DNA of 64,000 nucleotides from Desulfovibrionaceae bacterium (lineage in GTDB: Bacteria; Desulfobacterota; Desulfovibrionia; Desulfovibrionales; Desulfovibrionaceae): contig WRHY01000004.1 of assembly GCA_009783025.1 (NCBI GenBank), forward strand, positions 1 through 64,000, given 5' to 3'. This document shows positions 46,501 to 58,500 of the stretch, piece by piece (the first letter of the stretch is position 1; each line of letters opens with the position of its first letter). Both the position numbers and the translations under genes were made by a program. The notes under the pieces were generated by a model. It saw nothing but the letters and a program-made list of their open reading frames with translations. It did no database searches and was not told the DNA's origin.

Positions 46501-49500
46501 CGTGGGCGTCGCGGTGGGCGCGGGCGGTACAGCCGCAGGCGCGGGCGCTGTGGCCCTAGCCTTTGCGGGCAATACCGTCAGTGCTGATGTGCAGGGCACA
46601 ACCCTGGCGCTCGCGGGTGATCTCAAGGTACATGCCGAAAACTCCACTCAAGTGATCACCACGGCCCTCGGCGTTGCCGGCAGCGGCACGGCCGCGGGTG
46701 CGGGCGCGGTAGCCATCAACCTTTCCACCTGGGGCGACGCGGCGGCCTTTGATCCCGCTTCCTCCAGCAGCGCCGGAGGCAAGAGCACGGACGGCATGCT
46801 TGACCACCTGGGCGGCAAAACCACGAGTTACGGCTTCACCACCAGGGCTTCGGTCGAGTCCGCCTCCATCACCACAACGGGTGATATCAGCATCAGCGCC
46901 GACAACAAGTCCGCCTATGTCGCTGCCCTGCTCCTGGTGGCCGGTTCCGGCACGGCCTCGGGCGCGGGCGGTTTTGTCTTTAACCTGATGGACTCCCTGT
47001 CCACGGCCTATCTGAACATTACTAACAACGGCAGCTTGCAGGCAGGCGGCGCGGTAACGGTTGAGGCCAGGAACACCACCAAGATGTGGGCCACCGTCGC
47101 CGCCATCGCGGCTTCGGGCGCCGCCGCGGGCGCGGGCACTCTGGCCCTGAACCTTGCGGACGTCAGCAGCAAGGCGGCCATCAACGGCGGTGAAGGGGCC
47201 TCTTTCTCGGCCGACTCCGTTGCTGTTTCCGCGTACTCCGGCGCTGACCTGTACGCGCTGGCCCTGTCCATCGCGGCTTCGGGCGCTGCCGCCGGCGCGG
47301 GCAGCTTTGCCGTCAACGCGGTGGAAAACGCGACCACGGCCTCCATTTCCGGAGCGACCACCACCAGTCCCATGACCATGAACGTGAACGGCAACGTGGC
47401 CGTGACCTCAAGCAACGAGTCGCAGATCGTGGCCGGAACCGTGGGAGTCGCGGCTTCCGGCGCGGCCGCTGGCGGACTGTCCGTATCGGTGAACGTATCT
47501 TCCAAGGGCGGCGATCAACTGCGCAGCATCGCCAAGACCCACCGGAATACCGAAGCGAAAAGCGACACCCTCAAGGGCCTTGAGGAAAACGCCAACTACG
47601 GCGCGGAAATCGTGGGCGATGCGCTCTTCCTGGTAAAATACGACGCAAAGGGCAACGGCAAGCGGGTTTCCATCGGCACGAACGGCGTGACCCAGGAAAC
47701 GCAATACCTGCTCTACAGGGACGAATTCGGGAACGAAACCCTTTACTCCTTCCTGCTTTCGGACGTGAACGCGGACGGCAGCATAGCCAAATCCGCCCTG
47801 ACCAATGTGCAAACCGGCTTGAAGGATTTCGCATTCATGGGCAAGGATGCGGCCTTCACTTACCGCAGCAACCGCTACGGCGCGCCGACCTATGTTTCCG
47901 ACCAGGTGGCGGAAGTGGCTTCCTCCACGGCCCTGGTCGAAAACGTGACCATGACCGCCGCCAGCCTTGACGTGAAGGCCGAATCCTCGCGTCTCTCCGT
48001 AACGGTCGCTTCCGGCGTGGCAGCTTCCGGCGCCGGATCAGGCTACGGCTCGGTAGGCGTCTCGGTCAGCAACAATCTGACCCAGGCCGTGGTGCAGAAC
48101 TCCAGCCTGCACATGAACGCGGGCAACGTGAACGTCCAGGCCCTTAACACCGGTAATTCCTACACCATTGCCGTGGCCCTGGCTTTCTCGGGCGGGGGCG
48201 CGGGCGGCGCAGGCGTAGGCGTGAGCGTGGATTCCGGCTCAACCATCGCCAAACTGGCCGGTGTGAACATTTCCGGCGCAAAGGATGTGGCGGTACAAGC
48301 CTTCACTTCCATGAACGCTTTCACCCTGACCTTTGCCGCGGCAGGCGCTATCGGCGCGGTTGCCGGCAGCGCCGCCGTCACCGTGATGCAGGGCTCGACC
48401 CTGGCGCACATCCTGAACGCCGACATCAATGCGACAGGAACGGTCAGCGCGCTGGCCACCTTTGCCAAACCAACAGGCAATATAAACCTCAACTCCTTGA
48501 GCGCGAATGGCAAGGATGGCTTGAGCAGCGCTCTTGGCCGCGCCCAGAATCAGTTGGACGCCTCTGTGGCGGACGCCAACAAGAGCAACAATGAAAACCG
48601 TTATGACGGCGACGAAAAATCCACCGCGAATGCCTTCAACAATGCGCTCACTCCCAGTGGCATTCTGTCCATAGCGGCCTCCCTGGCCGTGGGCGGCGTG
48701 GGCGGTGCGGGCGCGGTGTCGGTGAACTACCTCTCCGGCAACGTGCGGACCATAGTGGAAAACAGCAATATCGCCGCTGACTCGGCCTTTTTCCTGGCTT
48801 CCATGAAAGGCGATGTGCAGTCTTACGTGGTCGCCGCGGCCGGTGGCCTGGTTGGACTGGCCGGAGCCATCAGCGTGAACAACATTTCCGGCGCGACCAC
48901 GACGGATGTGATTTCCACGAATCTCTCGCTTGCCAGCAAGGGCGAAGTTGACGCCACCCAGAATCTCAAGATCACGGGCGTGGTCGGCACCCTGTCCGTG
49001 GGCGCGGTAGCCGGCGGCTTCGGCCTGGTGGTGAACACCATTTCCGGCGCTGTGGGCGCGCGGGTCAGCGGCGGCAGCATCAGAGAAAAGGACAACCTGC
49101 TCACGCGCGGCGCCTTCAGCGTGACTGCCAACCGCTCCAGCACAATCAACGCCTATGCCATTGGCGCGTCCGTCGGCATGGCCGGGGCTTTTAGCGGCGG
49201 CGTGGCCGTAAACACCCTTTCGGGCAGCGCCGAAGCTTTCCTGGGCGATGGCGTTGTTGTGGAAAGAAGCGGCGCGATTACAGTCAAAGCGCTGGAAAGC
49301 ACCACCTCCACCACCCTGGGCGTGCAGGCGGCCGTAGGCATCGGCCTGTCCCTGGCCGCGGGCGTGGCCGTAACCACGGCCACGGGCACCGTGTCCGCGG
49401 GGATCGATCATGCCACTTTCAGAGACGTGACCTCGGTCAACGTGGACGCCACGTCCAGGGCCGACCTGACCATCAAGGGCATAGGCGCGGCCGTCGGCGC

Positions 49501-52500
49501 TATGGGCGTGGGCATTGTGGTTTCCGACATCACCTTGCGCAACAATATCACCGCGTCCATTGCCAACAGCGTGTTTGAAAACGTGAACAGCGTCCAGGTG
49601 ACCGGCACGGGTGACTGGAACATCTATACCTTCAGCCTGGCCGGGGCGGGCGGCATCATCGCGGGTAGCGGTTCTTACGCGGGCGCGCATTTGTACAGCA
49701 AGGTGGACGCCTATATGTCCGACGTCTCCCTGTACAACGTAGGCACGGTAAACATCACGGCCCAAGGCACGCCCAGAGTGCGCGCCATCTCGGCGGCTCC
49801 GGCGATCTCCATCCTCGGCTCCATAGGCGTGGCCGTGGCCGAAGCGAACATCACGCCGACCATCAATGCCTATGCCGAAGGACTTAACGCCACCTACAAC
49901 GCGATGGTCGCCAATCCCACGGACTTCAGCGTGCAGGCCCTCCTGAAAACGCCAGGCAGCGGCTATAGCGCCGAAGCCAAGGGCTTTGCCCTTGCGGCCG
50001 GTCTGCTTCTGGGTATTTCCGGCACCAGCGCCACAGCGACCAACAACGCGGCGGTGCGGGCCTATGTGGGTTCGATCAGCACGGGCAGCCAGTTCAAATC
50101 CCTGACCGTACATGCCGACAACTCCGCTTCCCTCAACGCCCATGCCACAGGTATCGGCATCGGCGGCATCGCGGGCGTGGGCGTGGCCGGAGGCGCCATC
50201 AACTCCAATACCTTTACCGAAGCCTATGTCAGCGGCGCGACAAACAACACGGTCGTCAACATCCTTGACAAGCTGAACGTGCATGCCCAGTCCTCGGTTT
50301 ATACCGACCAGCGCTCCCTGGCCGGGGCCGGGGCGCTCGGTTTTGCCGGCGCGGCCACCTGGGCCAAGCAGAATCTCAACGCGACCACCAGAAGCGGCAT
50401 CGATAAGGGCGTGTTTACCGCGGGAACCATCGCCCTGCGCGCGGACAGCAATTTCTACGCCAACCAGAGCATGGAAGCGGACGCCTTCGCCCTGGTCAGC
50501 GGCGCGGGCGGCGACGGCATTATCAACATGATCGCCAACACCAGCGCGGAAGTGGGCAATGGCGTGGAACTGACGGCCAGGGATATCGACATCCTCAGCC
50601 AGAACATTCTCCTGCGCGGCATCGCGGGCCATAAAAACGGATCGGACGGCACCAGCATCGGGGCCGTCACCGTGCAGGCCGGGTCCACCTTGACCTCCAT
50701 TGTGGCCAACAGCAATGTGATCATCGGGGCCAACGCAAAGCTTACCGGCACCGGGGTTTCCCACACGGACGATGAAACCCGGTCTTCTTACGGCGAACGC
50801 GTGAGCCTGCAAGCCTTCAACATCATGGACGTCTATGACTCCCTGGCTTTCACCTCCGGGTCCGTGATCGGCCTGCCCTTTGTTTCCGCAGCCATCGAGG
50901 CCACCCTCAAGGCCACGGTCACCATTTGCAGCAATGCTGAAGTCAGGACTGTCAACTCTCTCGGCTCTGACATCATCATGCACGCGGGCAGCTACGAAGG
51001 CGCAAATCTGGAAGCCGGGGCCAGTTTGTACGGCCTTGCCAGCGCCGGTGTGCTCAAGGCGCGCATTGACATTGATTCCACCAACCTGGTTCATGTGCAG
51101 GGGGGCGCGCTGGTGTACAGCTCGCGGGATCTGGCCCTGGCCGCCGGGTACATCGGCTACAAGTACGCGACAGCGGCAAATTCCAACCTGACCAATCTCC
51201 CGGCTCACATGGCGGAAGCGTTCCGCCACATCGGCGACGCCAGAATCTACCTGGCCGGGGACATTTACGACAGGACCGTGATTCCGGCCTCGACCGCCAA
51301 AGACAGCGGCCTGTACTGGAACCAGAAAAACCTGATCCAGGCGGATCTGAACGCCGTTCTGAAAGCGCGCGGCGACGCGGAACTGTATGCCCGGCAGGGG
51401 TCTTACGATAACAAGAGCCATAGCTTTGCCCACAACTGGACTTCCGAGCTGTTCGGCAAAACGGATCATTCCACCAAGGTGCAGAACTTCACCAACCAGG
51501 TGACCATGAACGGCAACCTGACCGCCGGCGTGGACAATGTGATCGAAGCCAATATCCACAAGCTCGATCTCCAGTCGGAAGCGCAATGGAATGCGCTCCG
51601 CAACAGCGGCACGCTCAGCGCGGGGGAAATCGAACGCATTGAAAAAGCCCTGGCTGTTTTTGAACAGTTCTTTGGCTACAACTATTTCTACTACCTTGCC
51701 AACGCGGAAGCGGTGCAAAAGGCGCGCTTCCAGGCGGGCCTGGAGGCGGCGCAACTCCTTACCGATGATCAGTGGAGGGATTTTCTCAGCACGCTGACCA
51801 CTTCGGAACAGAGCTCCTATGGCCTGAATGCGACTATCCGGGCCATATTCACCCAGTTGTGCAATTCCAGCATGAACACCCTGCAAGCGATGGGCGATGC
51901 GCTTGCCGAGGGCATGGCGGAGCTTTTTGCCAAGCTGGACTGGACGGAAGCGGAAGCCCTGCACCAGAACCTCGCGCAGTTTCTCATGAGCCGCGGCAAT
52001 CTGGAGCAGCAGCAGGCGGATCTGGAACTCCTGAAAAACCGCAATTATAATTTGAGCAGCTTGCAGTCTGGTTCCTCCGCCGAAAGAGCCGCGTATACTC
52101 GCCTGGTGGCCCTGGCAGCGGACCTGTATCAAAACGGCCTGGCCACCCGCAGGGACCCCAATGCCCGGGAATGGGAAAACCTGTACGACTCCCTTTACAG
52201 CTACACTTTTGGTGAGGATTTCTTGCAGTTCCTCAGTGACCGTGAAGGGGTGTCGCTGGAACAGCAACTGGCGGCTCTGGATCTCTTGAAAAACTACGAT
52301 TATCAGTTGGGGAGCCTGTTCAATTTCGACTCCACCAGGGCCGCATACTACATCCTGAACACCATGCAAGCGGACCTCTTGAGCGCCGGCTGGACCAACA
52401 GTGCCAGCCTCTCGCGGGACCAATGGAAAACCTTGCTCACCTCCGACTCCGCCTCCATTCGCACCTTCAATATGGACGGGAGTTTCTGGCAGTCCTTCCT

Positions 52501-55500
52501 GGTCCGGGAGGCGGAACTGGCCCAACAGTTGGCGGACATGGAGGTTCTGAAGAATGCCGGCTATAACCTGAATGCCCTGAATAGCGCCACAGAAACATAC
52601 TGGCGTCTGCGGGACATGCAGGACAACGTCAGGAACATAGTGGGCGGCGCTCTCACGGCGCAGGAATGGGAAAACCTGCATAACGCCCTGCTCGACCAGA
52701 CAGCCCGACTGACGGACGCGCAAAAAGACGCCATCAACCTGCTCCTCAAGCACTTCACCGGCAGCTACGCGGCAGCCGAAGCCGCCTACGCGGAAAACCA
52801 AGCCGCCCAGGAGCATTACGCGGATCTTACAACAGAGGAGAACGCCGGGAACGCGGACTATCTGACGGAAGACGGCTGGGAGGCCGTGATTGCCAAGTAT
52901 CGGGACATTACCGAAACCGAAACCACTGACGATCAGGGCGTTGTTACCACTACTACTACTTACGGCGACAACTGGAACGCAGAACGCGAAGCCGCCCATC
53001 AGGCCCTGATTGCCGCAGGGTACAACTATAGCGATCCTTCTCTGACGAACGACCACCGGACCATTCTCTCGGGTCTCCTCTCCGACTATGTGACCGAGGA
53101 ATTCGGGAACTACAGCATGGATACCTGGAGCGCCATGTACCAGACCGGGTTGATCGGTACCGGCTCCGGCGCCGCGCGGGTGACCCTGGATAAGGTCATC
53201 GCGAAACTGGAGGCCTTCGCCGCCACCGGGCTGGAAGCGGCGCACTTTACCGTGCTCGAAAGCCTGAAAAGCAGCCCGGAATTGTTCAGCCGCAACTTTT
53301 TGGAAAAAGTGCAATCTATGACTGCCGCGCAGGCCCAACGCCTGTTCGGAGGATACGCCCCCACAGGCAATGACGGGGCCATGCTTTCCTTGTTCCGGTC
53401 CAGCCTCGGGGTTTACGGGGCTTCGAACATCGTCGGCGCGAGAATCCGGAACCTCTATCTCACTGCCTACGCCTATGACAGCATGAGCGAGAAACACATC
53501 GGGGACGCGCTGAAGAACGCGGCCGGGCAGCTCAGTTTCTATGTGACCGGCCAAAACGCCCATCTGCTCTCCTACGAAATGGGGCAATCAACCATCGGCA
53601 GCAACGTGGTCAACGAATACCTCACTCTGCAGAACGTGGTCCGCGTTTACGGCAAGGACGACCCGGCAGGCAGGACAGCCTGGGCGCGGATGGCGGAGAT
53701 GGAGGACGAACTCATCTCCTATGGCTACGGTACGCGCCACCCGTCTACGGGCGAGTTCATCCTCACCGTGGATATCGATCAGAACGGCAACATCCGCGCT
53801 TCCACGATTCTGGTGAAAGATAGCCTGGTCAGCAGGGGCAACGTGCGCGTCTACGCCGATACCGTAACCGGCGCCGGCACGCTGAAGGCGGAGGGTAACG
53901 CTTCTCTGAACATAACCAACAACATAGCAGGCGCCACCCTGCATGTGAAAAACCTGACCATCAGCTCCAAGGAAGGCGGCAGGGTGCAGATTTTCGGGGC
54001 CACGCCGAGCGGCGGCCTGAGAATCACTGAAAATACCAATACCCAAGGGGTAATGACCATCACCCAGGCCTTCAAGCAAGGCATTCTGATCGCCGAGAGC
54101 CTGTATAACCTTTCCGGCACGACCACCCTGACCAGCAAAGGGGACCTCAGCATCGTCGGCACGGTCTTCGCCAAAACGTTGAACGTGACGGCCGAGGGCA
54201 TGCTCACCGTAAACCTCAAGGAAGACGGCTCCTTCTACAACGTGGGCGGCAACCCGGTGAATATCGGGGGCAATGAGTCTTACTACAGCGTATCCGGCTC
54301 CGCGGGCGGCTCCCTGATCGCGTTGGGCGACATCAACATCAAGGCCGACTACATCAATGCCAACGGGCTGATCCAGTCGGGCGTGAAGAGCTATACCATC
54401 ACTATCGGCGCAACCCAGACAGCGGGCGGCACACTGTATCTCAATGATGACGGCACAATCACCAGCTCCCGCTTGAACTCACGCAGCGTGGCCTTCCAAA
54501 CGTACAGCTACGATTCCCGTACCCACACCTACACGATTGACGACTTCTACGCGGGCGGCGGCAACATCTACATCACCGGCGTATTGCTCAACACCAACAT
54601 CGGCAGAGGCGCCATAGCCGTCTACAGCAACCCGGACATCTCGATTACCAATAACTCCACGGCCACTCTGGTACTCGGGAGCCTGAACACGGGCAGCACG
54701 GCAGCGGGCCTCATCCGGCATCGCGCGCAAGCGACACAGGGCTGGAACGTATTGAGCGGCTCCACCTATACTCCCCAGACCCAGGATATCAAGTTCAACT
54801 ACCTGGCCGGCAACGTCACCGGAAAGATCTACACCTACGAGTACACCCAAAAAAATCTTTGGGGCGTCAGTTGGTTGGATTGGGTAGTGCCGGATACCAG
54901 CGCCTTCTCGCTGGTGAACACAAGAATCACCAACAATGAACCCCTGGATGAAACGGGCGGGTTCATGTCGAAAAACTTCAACAGCCTGGCGGGTCACGTA
55001 AACCTGGTGCTGGCTTCCGGCAGGATGGCCACCGGCGCCGGCTACCTGAACCAACTGGGCACCGCAGGGCACGCCAACGGCTGGGCTTCCTCGGAGGTCA
55101 GCGGCACCTATGTCACCTATTCCTATACGCTCGACTCCGTGACCCGGGACGACCCGACAAAGGTATGGGGCTCGGGCTGGGGACCCTGGTATGTTGAGCA
55201 TATCTACAAGAAGAGAACCGTCAGCGATACCATCCAGAACGTGATCTGGGTCGCCATAGACACGCACCAGACCATCAATCTGCGGCAAGGACAAGGCGCC
55301 GGCGCCATCACCATCACCAGCGCGGGTTCCGTGGTGCTTGACGGCGGTCTGACGGCGAGCGGCAACATCACGCTTTCCAGCAGCCAGGGCAACGTGGCGG
55401 ATGCCAATGAAAGCTGGATCAATTCCGCCGCGGGCACGGTCAGCATAACAACGGCCAATGGCAGCATCGGCACGGAAAACAACCGGGTCAAGATCTTTGC

Positions 55501-58500
55501 CACCGGGAACAGGCCCGTGAACCTGACGGCCGGAAAGATGATGTACACCCAGTTTGCCGGCGGCAACGTGACGGTTGACGCCAGAGCCGGCGACACCATC
55601 AACATCGCGGCCAGCCATATCCTTTCCGGCAGGGTAAGCGCGCCCAATCTCGTGCTGGCTTCCGAAAGCGGCATGGGCACAAGCGCGAGCTTCCTGAATG
55701 TGGCCAACCATGTGGACCCGAGCGCCGGGGTTACAATAACCGCCACCATCACCGGCGCCACGGGCAACATTTACCTGAACAGCGGCAGCACGGATATGAA
55801 GCTGGTGCAGATCAGCACCCCCGGCGATGTGCACCTGACCACCGGTGGAGCCATACTGGACGCCAATGATGCGCAGACCCTGGACGAGCGGGATATGGAA
55901 CGCATGCAAGGCATGTGGGAACGGTTGGGCATTCTGGCCTCCGACGACCCGGTGGTGTACGAACAGCAGGTCATGGCCAAGGTGGACACGCACTGCAACC
56001 AGTTGACCTCCATGTACCACAGCTACCATGAGCTCAAGGGCGCGGTGAACAGCATGGGACGCGACGCTTACCTGGCCATGCTGGCGGCTGACGACGCCTA
56101 TGGATTCAGAGACAACCCCACCGGCCTTGGTCTGGACGAACTGGACGCCCTGGCCCTGGAACGGGCGGCAGCTTGGCTCGATGCGACCCTGGGCTACTGG
56201 GAAAAGCAACTGGCCGAGTTCGACCCGGCCCTCTTGAGCGGCGTGTATAATCCAAATCTGGTGATTGCGGCCGGCAGTCTCAGCGCCGGGCAGCTTGCGC
56301 GGCTCAGAGAACTGGCCGCCACCTCCCTGTGGGACAAGGCATCGTTAACAACCAAGCTGACCGAGGCCCTGTTCCATGGTACCACCACCACCCTGGTCAC
56401 GGAAACGGCCAACATCGTGGCCAGGAACGCTGTCCTGCAAGCCCGTGAAATCGGTGCGTACTACAGCGACAGGCCTTTCATCATTACGGATTACTATAAG
56501 AAACTGGCGGACGACAGCTTCACTGATGAAGAACGGTCCTACCTCGCCCAGTCCGGCGCCACGGGATACGTGGGCCTGAAACTTGATCAGCTTACCGGCG
56601 TCTATCACAGCTATAAAGAGCTGAAGAACGCCGTGGCCGATGCCGGCGGCTATAACGCCTACATCGCGCTGCTGGCGGGCGACGCGGCCTTCAGGGGCAT
56701 ACTCAGCGAAGCCGAACTTGACGACCTGGCCCTCAAGCGGGCCGCGGAGTTCCTGGACGTGACACTCGAGGCCTGGCGCAGTATCCTGGAGGGTCATGCC
56801 CCGGCCTTGCTGACCGATCCCTATGACAGCGATTTTGTTGACCCCGACGACGCAACGCTTACCGGCATGTATCACGACTACTTCGCGCACGCGATCGCTA
56901 TGGAAGGCAAGAGCCGCGAGGAATACCTGGAGGAACTGGCGCAGGGTCTCCGGTTCGCTCCCGATGAGGACGAACTCACCTCCTACGCCCTCAATCGGGC
57001 CGCCGTGTGGTTGGACGAGCGCCTCAGTTCCTGGGAAGAAGAGTTGAAGGCCTTTGATCCCTCCCTGCTGACCAAGCCTTACGACGCGAACCTGAAGTTC
57101 AGCATCGGCAGCCTCAGCGCATCCCAATGGGCCTACCTCGAGGCGCAGGCCGGGACATCCCTGTGGAGTTACAACGCGGCCACAGACACCCTCACCATCC
57201 GTTTGCAAGAGTATGTGGTGCAGGACTACGAAAAGAAGATGAGGGGCGAAGCCGAATTCTCCGAGTATGACAAGTTCTACATCTGGACTTCCGAGGCCCC
57301 GGATCGCGTGTACGACGCGGCCACGGACACCCTCACCATCCGCCTGAGCGACGACGTGAACGTGCTGCTCACAGGCACCCTGTCCCTGTATGCGGAAGAA
57401 CATGCCCTGATCGGCACCGGGGTCAAGAACCTGAACGTTGCCAGCAAGCAGGATCTGACCATTGATGCGGCGGTGGTCAAGAATGGCGAGTTGCGGATCA
57501 AGGCTGATGGCAACCTGTACACCAGCGGCAAGAGCGTGACCTTCAACGGGACAGCCTATACCGGCCTGCACGCGGGCACGTATCTGGTGGCGGAAGCCAG
57601 CAACGGCGACCTGGGCCAGAAGGACAACCCCCTGTTGATCGGCGCGCACCAGATGCTGCGGCTGCGGGCTTTCGGCAACATGTACGTCCACAGCGCGGGC
57701 GATCTTTTCCTTGACGGCATCAACAAGGAAGAGAGCAAGGAAGCTTACATCAGCAGCGACAAAAACATCACCTTCACCAATAACCTGGTGATCGTGCCCA
57801 TGAACACCCACCTCCTTGCGGGCGAAAATGTGTTCCTCATTGGCACGACTATTGAGACCAGGGAAGGCTCAAGCATCACGGCCGGTATCGATGTCATTGT
57901 GGACGGCGTGACTGTCAGTCTGAATGGAGCGATCGTTGCCGGCAACAATATCGATATCACCGGCACAGAGACGATCACCCTGCTCGGCAAGGCTGATTTG
58001 AGCGCGGGCGAGACAGTGTTCCTCACAGGCACGGTCATCGAGACCAGAGAAGGCTCAAGCATTGCGGCCAACACCAATGTCATTGTGGACGGCGTGACCG
58101 TCAGTCTGAATGGAGCGATGGCCGCAGGCAAGAATATCGATATTACCGGTACCGAGGCGATCACCCTGCTTGGCAAGGCGGATTTGAGCGCGGGCGAGAC
58201 AGTGTTCCTCACAGGCACGGTCATCGAGACCAGAGAAGGCTCAAGCATTGCGGCCAACACCAATGTCACTTTGGACGGCGTGACCGTCAGTCTGAATGGA
58301 GCGATGGTCGCAGGCAACAATATCGACGTTACCGGCAAAGAGACGATCTCCATCCTGGGCAAGGCTGATTTGAGCGCGGGCAACCTTTTTGCCCTGACAG
58401 GTTCCAATGTGACCTTCCTTGGTGATGCGCGGATCGCATACAGCGATCTCACAATCACTCTGGCAAGCTTTATCCGGAGTGACGGCGGCTTGAGCAATAA

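Noticed and set aside
48239..53587. Very long antisense open frame (~1780 codons) opposite the giant gene, and another of ~1350 codons at 37595-41650
   Set aside because: They arise because the codon pattern of the GC-rich plus-strand gene leaves few stops on the other strand. Their translations are low in recognisable motifs and rich in His/Gly/Arg, and the plus-strand product has a leader, repeats and a ribosome site.
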